NCBI GenBank assembly: GCA_022560615.1
Contig: JADFSR010000007.1
Location: forward strand, 92,046 to 156,045
From: Gemmatimonadota bacterium
GTDB lineage: Bacteria; Gemmatimonadota; Gemmatimonadetes; Longimicrobiales; Gaopeijiaceae
Direction: 5' to 3'
DNA length: 64,000 nucleotides
The notes under the pieces were generated by a model, which saw only the letters and a program-made list of their open reading frames with translations, did no database searches and was not told where the DNA came from. The position numbers and the translations under genes are program-made. Positions 9,531 to 18,585 of this stretch are shown here, in pieces. Each line of letters opens with the position of its first letter. Position 1 is the stretch's first letter.

Positions 9531-10669
9531 GCACCAACACCGCTGACGTTGTCGTCATCGGCGCGGGCATCATCGGTGCCTCGAGCGCCTGGCACCTCGC
9601 TTCGCGGGGCCTCAGCGTCATCGTGTTGGAGAAGGATGTCGCTCCCGCGATGGGCTCGACCGGGAGGAGCGCGGCCGGTGTGCGCGTGCAATTCACGACG
9701 GAGGCCAACATCCGGCTGTCGATGCACTCGCTGCCGGTGTACAGGGAGTTCGAGCAGAGGCACGGCCACAGAATCGGGTACCAGGACATCGGATACCTCC
9801 TGCTCGTACCGCACGACAGATGGGACCGGCATCTGGAGTCGGTTGCTTTGCAACGCAGTCTTGGTGCTCCGGTCGACGTGCTCGACACCGACGAGGCCCA
9901 GCGCTATGTCGACTTCAATGCGGAGGACCTCGCGGGTGCGACGTACGGCCCATGGGACGGCGTGATCGATCCCCACTTGGCCACGCACGCATGGGTGACG
10001 ATGGGAAAGGAGCTCGGTGTGGCGTATCGACTCGCGACGCCAGTCACGGAAATCGCTCCCCGTGGCTCGGGGTGGGAGTTGCGCAGCGGAGACGAGTTCT
10101 TCCACTGCGGCCATGTGGTCAACGCGAGTGGCGCATGGTCCGGGGGCGTCGCTTCATTGGTCGGTCTGGGAGTGCCAGTGGGCCCGAAGCGCATCCAGAT
10201 CTTCCTGAGCGCCCCCATCCAGGACACCCGCACCTACCCGTTGACCATCGATCTCACCACGGGCGTCTACCTGCGCAGCGAGGGCAAGCGCGTGCTCTTC
10301 GGGCTCGACGACCTCGAGCAGGAATATGGCTTCACCGAGGGGGTCGAAGAGGAATGGTTGGAGCACGTGCTGCTCACCGGTGTCGATCGCTTCCCCTGGT
10401 GGGGAGATCTCGGGATCGATCTGAAAGGCAGTTGGTGGGGCTACTACGGCGTGAGCCCGGACAACAGCCCAATCATCGGCTTCCACCCCGGTGCCCACGC
10501 GTGGATCGACGCGTGTGGCTTTTCGGGGCACGGAATCATGCACGCACCGGCGACGGGGATGGCGGTCTCGGAGTTGGTCGCCGATGGCGAGGCACATACC
10601 GTGGATGTGGGTGCCTTCCGCCACGGACGCTTCACAGAAGATGTGGCCGTGGAAGCGAACATCTTCTAG
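9527..10669 (+). CDS. FAD-dependent oxidoreductase of the DAO (sarcosine/glycine oxidase) family
   Basis: About 380 residues. The Rossmann fingerprint is VVVIGAGIIGASSAWHLASRG with Glu at the end of strand 2 (VLEKDVAP). A GSTGRSAAGVR block and the C-terminal SPDNSPIIGFHP and GFSGHGIMHAPATG are typical DAO motifs. Such enzymes oxidise secondary amines such as sarcosine or dimethylglycine. No ATG or GTG lies near the family start. CTG at 9527, overlapping the tolC-like stop and preceded by GGGGGGGAC, gives the right N-terminus; an in-frame ATG at about 9428 would add 33 residues inside the upstream gene. The start is therefore uncertain, the identity good. Confidence 0.82.
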   Translation: MSTNTADVVVIGAGIIGASSAWHLASRGLSVIVLEKDVAPAMGSTGRSAAGVRVQFTTEANIRLSMHSLPVYREFEQRHGHRIGYQDIGYLLLVPHDRWDRHLESVALQRSLGAPVDVLDTDEAQRYVDFNAEDLAGATYGPWDGVIDPHLATHAWVTMGKELGVAYRLATPVTEIAPRGSGWELRSGDEFFHCGHVVNASGAWSGGVASLVGLGVPVGPKRIQIFLSAPIQDTRTYPLTIDLTTGVYLRSEGKRVLFGLDDLEQEYGFTEGVEEEWLEHVLLTGVDRFPWWGDLGIDLKGSWWGYYGVSPDNSPIIGFHPGAHAWIDACGFSGHGIMHAPATGMAVSELVADGEAHTVDVGAFRHGRFTEDVAVEANIF

Positions 10670-10678
10670 GCAGAGTCT

Positions 10679-11599
10679 CTATTGGACTCCGGCGTTGAGC
10701 TCGCTCGTCACGGACTCGGCGATCGTGTAGCGCGGGCTGAGCGATGCCGACTCCGAGGGCGTGAGCGCACCCTGTGCGGTGAGCTCGGTGATGTGGTGGC
10801 CCACGACCCGATCGAGGAACGAGGCGGTCACGTCGCGCACGCCGAGCGCGCGTAGCGCGAAGATCGGGCGGAAACGACTACCCACGGCGTCCCTCAGATC
10901 TGCCTTGGTGATCGAGTCGTGCTCACCGCGGGCTCGCGCGAGCGAGATCGCCCGTCGCATGAGGGCGCTGCGCGCCGCGTCGGTCGTGACCCAATCGATG
11001 CGAGAGCGGTCGTTTTGCTCCATGAACCATGTGAGCGCGAAGAACATCCACGCGTAGAGGCCGATTCCGAACGAGATGGGCTCGAAAAGCGCGTGTGCGA
11101 ACATCGGCGCGAGGATCGACGCCTCGAGCACGGTCGACGCGTCCTCGCCGCCGAAGGCGCTGACCATCGTGGGGAAGAGCCAGATCGTCGAGGCGAGCAT
11201 GCCGACGACGCCCGACGTGTAGCGTGACAGCCGAAAACGATACGCGGCCTCTTCTTTGGCCTCGGCCCGAATCGCGTCGCCCTTGGCGACCGAAGAAGGC
11301 TTGCGGGCATCGAGCTGGCCCGAGCTGTTGAGCGCCTCGAGAATCGCGGCAACCATGGGGGCGACTGTCTCGACTGGAACCAGCGCCGTCGTGCCCGTAT
11401 CCCCGTCGAGCTCCGCGAGCGCGTCCGAGAGCTCGTTGTAGCGCTCCCGAGATTCGGTGCTGGCGAAGTCGCCTCCGTTTCGGTCCGGGTGGAGGTCACC
11501 GAGCTCCGTGCGGATGTCTCGACGCAGCGCCTCCATGCTCTCCAGCGTCCGCGACATCCCGAGTGACTTGGCTACAGTGGCGAGTCGATCGTCAGGCAT
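10679..11599 (-). CDS. Membrane protein with an N-terminal J-like (HPD) domain
   Basis: The protein has 306 residues from ATG 11599, which AGGTGGGG precedes. Residues about 20-62 look like the core of a J domain: a helix with LRRDIRTELGDL, then HPDRNGG, then a helix with RERYNELSDALAEL. The HPD tripeptide is the part that stimulates DnaK-type ATPases. After a linker come hydrophobic segments (TSGVVGMLASTIWLFPTMV, and PISFGIGLYAWMFFALTWFM), and the C-terminal part is soluble. No DnaK or GrpE is nearby. It would recruit an Hsp70 to the membrane, but its partner is unknown. The helices before HPD are shorter than in true DnaJ. Confidence 0.65.
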   Translation of the reverse strand: MPDDRLATVAKSLGMSRTLESMEALRRDIRTELGDLHPDRNGGDFASTESRERYNELSDALAELDGDTGTTALVPVETVAPMVAAILEALNSSGQLDARKPSSVAKGDAIRAEAKEEAAYRFRLSRYTSGVVGMLASTIWLFPTMVSAFGGEDASTVLEASILAPMFAHALFEPISFGIGLYAWMFFALTWFMEQNDRSRIDWVTTDAARSALMRRAISLARARGEHDSITKADLRDAVGSRFRPIFALRALGVRDVTASFLDRVVGHHITELTAQGALTPSESASLSPRYTIAESVTSELNAGVQ

Positions 11600-11787
11600 C
11601 CTGCTTTCCCCACCTCGTGTACGCTCTTCGGCCCGTGCATACTGCGACGTGCCTCGTCTTTCTTTGACGCCGTGATGGCCCCCGTGGTTGCAGATAGAAA
11701 CGGGCGTCAGCATCCTCTGCCGATGAACAGAGGCCGAATATCAGAGGGTCACGGACGACGCGGTGGGGGATTCTGACGGAGATGACG

Positions 11788-12402
11788 TCAGCGACGGTCC
11801 CTCGCCACGATGCGCGCTACCGCGATGGTGCTGCCGTCCCGACAGCTGCTCGCTCCCGAGTACGTACCGTCCACCACCACTTCGTCGCCCGCCCGGAAGG
11901 CCCCGAGCTCGCCGGAGAGGGCGTAGAGCAGGTCGTTTTCGTCTCGTAGCGTCAGACACGGCCCGCCCTCGTCGGTGACGCGCCCCGTGCGCCGTATCAT
12001 GCCGTTGGCGTCGGTGACGTGGAACGGATCCGAGATGCCGATCGGACTGAACACGCCGTCGAGAGCGATCACGTAGAGGGGCCGGTCCCACGTCGCGCCC
12101 GCCGGGATCTGGACCGACGCGCTGATCTCCCCCCACTCCCCTTGTGCCGCCAGCCCGATCGTCTCGAAGCCGGCGTGGAGCATGCCAACCGCAATGTGCA
12201 CTCGTGCGGCTAGCGGAAGGTTGTCCGAGCGGACCGAGATCTGCGTGCCCGGGGGGCCGCTCATCGGTACGACGGACTGGATTTGTCGAAGGGAGTCCGC
12301 ACGGACAAACCGCTGGGCGGCGACGTCCGCCGCCGAGAGCGTCAGAAGGGCGAACAGTCCAGCGAGCGTCGTGATCGGCCGGACGATGCGTTGCTCTGGC
12401 AT
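11788..12402 (-). CDS. Secreted protein with IPT-like and DUF5818-like (OB-type) parts
   Basis: The 204-residue product has a Sec signal (cleavage near ADVAAQR). The central part contains a SVVPMSGPPGTQISVRSDNL motif, the phrasing of IPT/TIG beta-sandwiches. The C-terminal 60 residues (PCLTLRDENDLLYALSGELG, then GDEVVVDGTYSG, SSCRDGSTIAVARI) resemble a small DUF5818-type beta-barrel with two Cys. Both assignments are by pattern and moderately sure. The interval 12403-12630 between this start and the next gene is empty to my eye. Confidence 0.6.
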   Translation of the reverse strand: MPEQRIVRPITTLAGLFALLTLSAADVAAQRFVRADSLRQIQSVVPMSGPPGTQISVRSDNLPLAARVHIAVGMLHAGFETIGLAAQGEWGEISASVQIPAGATWDRPLYVIALDGVFSPIGISDPFHVTDANGMIRRTGRVTDEGGPCLTLRDENDLLYALSGELGAFRAGDEVVVDGTYSGASSCRDGSTIAVARIVARDRR

Positions 12403-12630
12403 CGAATTGTGCTCCTTGGCGACGTCTGCGATGCCCCGGGTGGGACAGAGCTTCGAGGTATGTGATGTCGCCCCTGAGCATAGTCGAGAGTCTGTCGCGC
12501 GAGCGCCAGGGTCCGGGGACGGATTGAGGTGCCACGTCGGGCACTTGCGGTGCGGCCACGTCCATCGTGTGCGCCACGCATCCCCATCCGGGGGAGCTGG
12601 CCGGCCGGCGGGTCGTAGCCGATCTCCGGG

Positions 12631-14409
12631 TCAGTTCCCCGTGTCAGTTTCCCTCGGAGCGTCGAGCGTGAACGTCCACACACGAGGGGGATCGCCTCTG
12701 CCCCCGACTCCGCCTGCGATCGTCACATATTGACGTCCGTCGAGCACGTAGGTGGCCGGTGTCGCGGTACCGTTGCCGATCTCGGCGGACCACAGCTCTT
12801 CGCCGTTCTGCGCGTCGTAGGCGACAATCATGCTCCCTGTGCCCCAGAAGACCAGATTCCCAGCGGTGGACAGCGTGCCTCCGTTCCCTCCCTTACCCGG
12901 CACGCGCCACACCTCGCTGTTCGTGACCGGATCCCAAGCGAGCAACAGTCTCGGCGGTCCGGTCAGCGCGGGACGCTCGGGTCGCCCTTCCGTCGCGCGC
13001 TGGCGGATCGTCGTCCCTGTATTCCACCGACCCGGCGTGTATTCGAGCGACTCCACCATCTCGTAGTACGAGCTGTTGTTCTGAGCGGGTAGGTAGACGA
13101 GGCCGGTGTTGGCATTCCATGCCATCGGTCGCCAGTTGTGAGAGCCAGTGGGGCCCGGAGACAGGTAGGCGCCCTTCTGGTTCATTCCGTAGCGCGCCTC
13201 GGGGGTCTCGATCGGGCGTCCGGACTCGGGGTCGACCTCCGTCGCCCACGTCAGGTCGTCTGCGAACGCCTCCGCGGATAGGAGCTCCCCCGTAAGGCGA
13301 TCGAGCACGTAGAAGAATCCGTTCTTGGGTGCCTGCACGATGACCTGGCGCTCGAGTCCGTCGATCGTCAGGTCGAGCAGCATCAGCGGCTGGGTCGCCG
13401 TGTAATCCCAGTCGTCCCCCGGAGTCGTCTGGTAGTACCAGACCATCTCTCCGTCGTCGGCGTTCAGCGCGATGATCGACGAGAGGTAGAGGTTGTCGCC
13501 GCCCCCGGGACTCCGGATGTCACGGTTCCACGGGGCGCCGTTTCCGGTGCCGACATAGAGCAGGTTGGCGGTGCCGTCGTAGACCATCGCGTCCCAGGCG
13601 GTGCCGCCACCGCCGATGATCCACCACTCGCCATTCCAGGTCTCTGCCGCCACCCGCATCGCTTCGCTCTCGAAACCATCCGCGGGGTTCCCGGGAACGG
13701 TATAAGTGCGCCAGAGTTGCTCACCCGTGTCGGCGTCGTACGCCGTTACGTAGCCACGCACTCCGTACTCGGCCCCGCCATTCCCGATGATGACCTTGCC
13801 GCGAGCCACGCGCGGTGCTCCGGTGATGCTGTAGTCCCCAGGAGGAGTGGTTTGCTGGACCCATTCGACGGCGCCGTCCATTTTATTGAGCGCCACCAGA
13901 CGGCCGTCGAGAAGTCCCACGATCACCTTGTCACCGTAAAGCGCGACGCCACGGTTGACGTTCCCACAACACACGCTCGGCCCACCCTCCGGCTCGTCGG
14001 GGATGGCGGGATCCCAGTGCCAGATCTCTTCCCCTGTTCGGGCATCGAGCGCGTAGACGAAGCTCATGGGTCCCGTGGCGTACATGACACCATCCGATAT
14101 CAGCGGCGTGGCCTCGAGCCGCGCTCCGGTTCTCGGTATCCGCCAGCTCCAGGCGACGCCGAGACGGTCTACGTTGTCGGAGTCGATCTGATCGAGCGGA
14201 CTGAAGCGCGTCTCGGCGAGGTCGAGGCCGTGGGTCGTCCACTCCGTCTCCGGCGCTGGGTTCGCGGGTCGGGGCAAGGGCATAGGAGCGATGCCGGCAA
14301 CTCCAGTGGGAGCGGGCGTCGAGCAAGCCGACAGAGTGAACGCTGCCACCACCGACATGAGAGCCCGGGCGGAACGCCGCTGGCGCGCGCGGGACGGTGA
14401 CGGCTTCAT
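12631..14409 (-). CDS. PQQ-dependent methanol/ethanol-type dehydrogenase, lipoprotein
   Basis: The 592-residue product starts at ATG 14409 (AGGAGC upstream) with a lipoprotein signal, lipobox LSAC. An eight-bladed propeller follows. The vicinal disulphide PSVCCG near residue 140, which lies over PQQ, is present, as are NGAPWNRD and GGGDNLYLSS with the Asn and Asp of the active site, and many DxxTGE/DxxNGE tryptophan-docking repeats. It oxidises alcohols in the periplasm. There is no C-terminal haem domain and no cytochrome gene beside it, so the electron acceptor must be elsewhere, for example the dihaem cytochrome of the second PQQ cluster at 56.9 kb. It diverges from the S9 peptidase. Confidence 0.92.
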   Translation of the reverse strand: MKPSPSRARQRRSARALMSVVAAFTLSACSTPAPTGVAGIAPMPLPRPANPAPETEWTTHGLDLAETRFSPLDQIDSDNVDRLGVAWSWRIPRTGARLEATPLISDGVMYATGPMSFVYALDARTGEEIWHWDPAIPDEPEGGPSVCCGNVNRGVALYGDKVIVGLLDGRLVALNKMDGAVEWVQQTTPPGDYSITGAPRVARGKVIIGNGGAEYGVRGYVTAYDADTGEQLWRTYTVPGNPADGFESEAMRVAAETWNGEWWIIGGGGTAWDAMVYDGTANLLYVGTGNGAPWNRDIRSPGGGDNLYLSSIIALNADDGEMVWYYQTTPGDDWDYTATQPLMLLDLTIDGLERQVIVQAPKNGFFYVLDRLTGELLSAEAFADDLTWATEVDPESGRPIETPEARYGMNQKGAYLSPGPTGSHNWRPMAWNANTGLVYLPAQNNSSYYEMVESLEYTPGRWNTGTTIRQRATEGRPERPALTGPPRLLLAWDPVTNSEVWRVPGKGGNGGTLSTAGNLVFWGTGSMIVAYDAQNGEELWSAEIGNGTATPATYVLDGRQYVTIAGGVGGRGDPPRVWTFTLDAPRETDTGN

Positions 14410-14583
14410 GACGAGCTCCTGCGGGAGGGGACGACCTCTGGATCGTGTCCCGCCAACATGCGGTCGGGTCGGTGGGGTCACAAGCGTGGGGGATCGTGGC
14501 GGCTTCCCGGACGAACCGCGATCATCCACACGGCGGCCACTCGAAGGACCACGGGACATACGGACATAGGGGTGCGAACGACG

Positions 14584-17394
14584 ATGATGACGAGCACTTT
14601 CACAGCGCTGCGCTATTCGTTCTTGATCGCTGGGCTAGCGGTTCCGCTCCACGCTCAGGACCGGGACCCCGTCCAGCCTGAGGACTACGGGCAGTGGGAG
14701 TCCCTGGGCTCCGGTACGCTGTCCCCGAACGGAGAGTGGCTTGCGGTACCGATTTCCCGCGTGAATCGAGAGAACGAGCTCCGTATCCACCGGACGAACT
14801 CCGACTCCGTCATCGTCGTAGCGTACGGTGCTCGGCCCGCCTTCTCGGAGGACGGGCAGTGGGTGGCCTACGCGATCGGTAAGTCCGAGCAGGAAGAGGA
14901 GGAGATCGAGGACGGCGACGGGGAAGTGCGGGACGATCTGGGTCTCCTGAACCTGGCCACCAGCGAGCAGCGCACGATCGCCGAGATCGAGAGCTTCGCA
15001 TTCGGAGGCGGAGGCACGCATCTGGCTATGGCGCGCTATCCGGCGGAAGACACTCGGACGATCGTCGTAGAGGGGCTGACCGCGGGTGACCGGGTCAGCT
15101 TCGGGGGCGTGGATTCTTGGGCTTGGCAGGATGACGGTGCGCTGCTGGTGTTTACGGTCCACGGAGCCGACGGGGTAGGGAACGGCGTTCAGCTCTATGA
15201 CGCCTCCGAGGGCCGCGTGAGGAGCCTCGACTCGAGCGAGTCCGAGTACGCGCAACTGACCTGGAGGGACGATTCGTCCGACCTGGCGGTGCTGCGCGAG
15301 TTCGAGGACGAAGACCACGACGAAGCGGGCCACGTACTGCTAGCGTGGCGTGACCTCGCGGGATCGGCGGCGAGCTTCGAGCTCGACCCGGCGGGTCACG
15401 AGTCCATCGGGCTCGACGAACGCATCGTCGCTTTCCGCTCGCTGACTTGGGCCGAAGACGGCCGATCGATCTTCTTCGGCGTGAAGGAATGGGAGCTTTC
15501 CGAGGACGAGACCGACTCGGACTCCGATGCCGATTCGGACTCCGATGCCGACGACGACGAAGAAGAAGAAGAAGAAGGGGCCCAGAACGACGAGGAAGAC
15601 GGAGGGGACACCGACGATGACGACGATTCGGACGGTCTCGGCCTCGACCCCGCGGAGATGGAGATTTGGCGCTCCAGCGACGAGCGGACGCTGCCTACTC
15701 AAAAGCGTGACGAGGAGGACGACGAGCGGCAGAACGACCTCTTCGTGTGGCATCTCGATTCGGCGCGCACGCTGCGCCTGACGGACGAGACACTCGACCG
15801 GCCCCGCGTCGTTGCCGATGGCCGACTCGTGCTCGCGACCAACGATGACGCCTACTCGTTCGACGGCATGTTCGGCCGGGGACGGGTGGACCTGTACGCA
15901 ATCGACCCAGACACCGGCGAGCGCCAGCTTGCCGCGCAGAAGATCGGCTCTCTCTACGGGGCCAGCCACATGGGACGATACGTGCACTACTACCGGGATG
16001 GTCACTTCTACGCCTTCGACCGCGAAGGCGGGTCGACGATCGCGCTGTCGGCCCACGCGGGCAGGACCTTCGCGAACATGGCAGATGATCACCCCGTGCC
16101 CGAGTTGCCCTCGTACGGTGTGAGCGGTTGGACCGACGGGGACGCGTCCCTTCTCGTCTACGATGAGTTCGACGTGTGGGAGCTGCCGGTCGAGGGGATG
16201 CCCGGGCGTCTCACCGACGGGCGCGACGAGGAGATCGTGCACCGCATCGCGCGTCTGGATCCGGACGCGGATCCGGTGGACCTCGACGAAGGCGTATATC
16301 TCACGCTCCGTGGCAAATGGACCCTGTACCACGGTGTCGCCCGTCTGCGCGGAGACCGGGTCGAGCGCCTGATCTACCAGGACGACAACGTCGCGCGACT
16401 CACCAAGGCCAAGAGTGCCGACGTGTACGCGTACGTCGCGCAGGACTTCGACGACTCACCCGACTACTTCGTGGGGGACGACTTCGCCGAGGCTCACCAG
16501 GTGACCCGCACCAACCCGTTCCAAGCAGACTACGCCTGGGGGTACACGGAGCTGATCCCGTACACGAACCACAACGGTGTTCGACTCCACGGCGCGCTCT
16601 TCTATCCGGCGAACTACGACCCATCGCGGACGTATCCGATGATCGTGTACATCTACGAATTTCGGTCCCGGAACGCCAAGCTGTACTCGGTCCCGACGCA
16701 TCGGAGCTACTACAACTCGTCGGTTTGGACGGCCGAAGGCTACTTCGTCCTGCAGCCCGACATCCTCTTCGACTCGCGGGATCCGGGTGTCTCGTCCGCG
16801 AAGACGCTCGAGCGTGCGGTTGCGGCGGTGGTGGAGACCGGCATGGTCGACCCCGAGAAGGTTGGCCTCGTGGGTCACTCCTGGGGCGGCTACCAGGCGC
16901 AGTTCGTGCCGACGTATACCGATGTATTCGCCGCGTCGGTGGCGGGAGCGGGCATCAGCAACCTGGTCACGATGTACGGCTCGATCTTCTGGGTCGCGGG
17001 GGCTCCCGAGTCGGAGCACATCGAGGTCGGTCAGGAGCGCATGGAAGTGCCCTACTACGTCGATCCCGAAGCCTTCATGCGGAACTCAGCCGTGTTCAAC
17101 ATCGAATCGCTCAACACGCCCCTGCTCTTGGAGGTGGGTGATTCCGACCAGAACGTCGATTGGCGTCAGAGCATCGAGTTGTACAACGTCGCGCGTCGCG
17201 CGGAAAAGACGCTCACGATGCTCGTCTACCACGGTGAAGACCACGGTCTCAGCCAGGAGGAGAACCAGGCCGACTACCAACGCCGCATCCTCGAGTGGTT
17301 CGACCACTACCTGAAGGGTGAGGAGGCCGCGCGCTGGATCGATCAGGAGATTCCCTGGCTGGAGCAGAAGGAGACGGTCGGGGACGGTCGCTAG
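14584..17394 (+). CDS. Exported S9-family prolyl oligopeptidase with an acidic low-complexity insert
   Basis: The product has 936 residues with a Sec signal ending near LHAQ. An N-terminal beta-propeller (about 30-640) precedes the alpha/beta hydrolase domain. The nucleophile is Ser766 in GHSWGG, the acid is in GDSDQN (Asp853 or Asp855), and the His is His887 in GEDHGLS. Inside the propeller, residues about 307-350 are almost entirely Asp, Glu and Ser, built from an 18-bp direct repeat near 15514-15549 and a short GAA run; the insert is unusual for the family. ATG 14584 and ATG 14587 both serve; only GGGG some 16 nt upstream resembles a ribosome site. It is predicted to degrade peptides in the periplasm. 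Confidence 0.92.
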   Translation: MMTSTFTALRYSFLIAGLAVPLHAQDRDPVQPEDYGQWESLGSGTLSPNGEWLAVPISRVNRENELRIHRTNSDSVIVVAYGARPAFSEDGQWVAYAIGKSEQEEEEIEDGDGEVRDDLGLLNLATSEQRTIAEIESFAFGGGGTHLAMARYPAEDTRTIVVEGLTAGDRVSFGGVDSWAWQDDGALLVFTVHGADGVGNGVQLYDASEGRVRSLDSSESEYAQLTWRDDSSDLAVLREFEDEDHDEAGHVLLAWRDLAGSAASFELDPAGHESIGLDERIVAFRSLTWAEDGRSIFFGVKEWELSEDETDSDSDADSDSDADDDEEEEEEGAQNDEEDGGDTDDDDDSDGLGLDPAEMEIWRSSDERTLPTQKRDEEDDERQNDLFVWHLDSARTLRLTDETLDRPRVVADGRLVLATNDDAYSFDGMFGRGRVDLYAIDPDTGERQLAAQKIGSLYGASHMGRYVHYYRDGHFYAFDREGGSTIALSAHAGRTFANMADDHPVPELPSYGVSGWTDGDASLLVYDEFDVWELPVEGMPGRLTDGRDEEIVHRIARLDPDADPVDLDEGVYLTLRGKWTLYHGVARLRGDRVERLIYQDDNVARLTKAKSADVYAYVAQDFDDSPDYFVGDDFAEAHQVTRTNPFQADYAWGYTELIPYTNHNGVRLHGALFYPANYDPSRTYPMIVYIYEFRSRNAKLYSVPTHRSYYNSSVWTAEGYFVLQPDILFDSRDPGVSSAKTLERAVAAVVETGMVDPEKVGLVGHSWGGYQAQFVPTYTDVFAASVAGAGISNLVTMYGSIFWVAGAPESEHIEVGQERMEVPYYVDPEAFMRNSAVFNIESLNTPLLLEVGDSDQNVDWRQSIELYNVARRAEKTLTMLVYHGEDHGLSQEENQADYQRRILEWFDHYLKGEEAARWIDQEIPWLEQKETVGDGR

Positions 17395-17398
17395 GCTG

Positions 17399-18496
17399 CT
17401 AGGCTATCGACCGCAGATACTCCCGGTCCCAGGCCGCTACCATGCTCTCCAGCTCGGAGTAGGGGCCGGGAGTGTAGGCCTGTGACGAGATGCCCTTCTG
17501 CGCTAGGCCGCTCACGCCCCAGTCCTGTTCGTTGGTCATGCTCCAGAAGTCGATCGCGCCGCTCGGGTCGAAGCCCGGAGCCGCCATCGCTTCGGGATGG
17601 AAGAGCCAGTCGCAGATCACGCGCGACTGGTCCGGCGCCAAGCGCTCGATACGGTGGATGAGCACGTAGTCGGGAAACAGGCTCAACAGCATGTTCGGAT
17701 AAACCGTGTAGTACTGGACGCAGTTGAGTGCCTCGCCATCGAGGTTGCCGAGTGACGGTGCGCACGTCTGTCCGCTCATGGTCATGCTGCCGCCGTCGAT
17801 CGACATCCGCATGGGGCCACCGAGAAACGGTCCTTCCACCAGGTCGTTCGAGGAGTTCCTGAACGGCGTGAGCTTGTTCAGGACCGGATGGAGGCTCGGA
17901 CAGTGATAGCACTCCGAGTAGTTCTGGAAGATCAACTTCCAGTTCGCGGGGATGTCGTAGCTGATGCTGTGCGCGATCTCCAGCTCGTCCATCGTCCACG
18001 AGCCGAATCTGTCGATGAGCGGCGCGAACGCCTGCTCGAAGGGCTCGGGCTTCTTGGCGAGACTGATGAAGACGCAGCCCTCCCAGACGGCCACCGACAC
18101 GGAGTTGAGTGGGTAGTCGTCTGCGCAGAACGAGTCCACTTCGTCCATGAATGGCGCACCGATGAGCGTGCCATCGAGCGCGTACGTCCAGGCGTGGTAC
18201 GGGCACCGAATGGATTTCGGGAGCTGGCCCTCAGGCTCGGTGAGCAGGCGCGTCCCGCGGTGCCGGCACACGTTGTGGTGCGCCCGGAGCTCGCCCTCGG
18301 AGTCTTTGAGCACGATGACGCTCTCCGACTCGATCTCGCACAGGAAGTAGCTGCCCGGACCCGCGAGCGAACTCGCGCGTCCAGCGTAGATCCAGCGCTC
18401 GAAGAAGACGTTCCGGGTCTCGGTCTCATAGACCTCCTGACCGGTGTAGTACCTTCGCGCGAGGGTCTTCGCGCCCTGGGCGGTGCGGGTCGACAT
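17399..18496 (-). CDS. Rieske non-haem iron oxygenase alpha subunit (choline/glycine-betaine monooxygenase-like)
   Basis: The product has 365 residues from ATG 18496. The Rieske cluster ligands are Cys77-x-His79 (CRHRGTR) and Cys98-x2-His101 (CPYHAW). The mononuclear iron site is NYSECYHCPSLH with Glu195, His198 and His203. Length and order fit the GbcA/CntA/choline monooxygenase branch, which removes a methyl group or hydroxylates a quaternary amine. The gene diverges, over only 89 bp, from a GcvT-like gene followed by two flavoproteins. The reductase partner is not in the window. The exact substrate (glycine betaine, carnitine, stachydrine or another) cannot be told from the motifs. Confidence 0.87.
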   Translation of the reverse strand: MSTRTAQGAKTLARRYYTGQEVYETETRNVFFERWIYAGRASSLAGPGSYFLCEIESESVIVLKDSEGELRAHHNVCRHRGTRLLTEPEGQLPKSIRCPYHAWTYALDGTLIGAPFMDEVDSFCADDYPLNSVSVAVWEGCVFISLAKKPEPFEQAFAPLIDRFGSWTMDELEIAHSISYDIPANWKLIFQNYSECYHCPSLHPVLNKLTPFRNSSNDLVEGPFLGGPMRMSIDGGSMTMSGQTCAPSLGNLDGEALNCVQYYTVYPNMLLSLFPDYVLIHRIERLAPDQSRVICDWLFHPEAMAAPGFDPSGAIDFWSMTNEQDWGVSGLAQKGISSQAYTPGPYSELESMVAAWDREYLRSIA

Positions 18497-18585
18497 GGCG
18501 TGTCCTGAGCACGTGGGTGGTGCGGCAACCTCGCGGAAATTACCGGCCTTTCCGACGTCACAGAAGCGGCATAGACTCCGCAGCC

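Noticed and set aside
15340..16332. Long minus-strand frame including poly-Ser opposite the S9 peptidase
   Set aside because: It is the complement of the Asp/Glu-rich coding repeat and GC-biased third positions; no family motif and no ribosome site.
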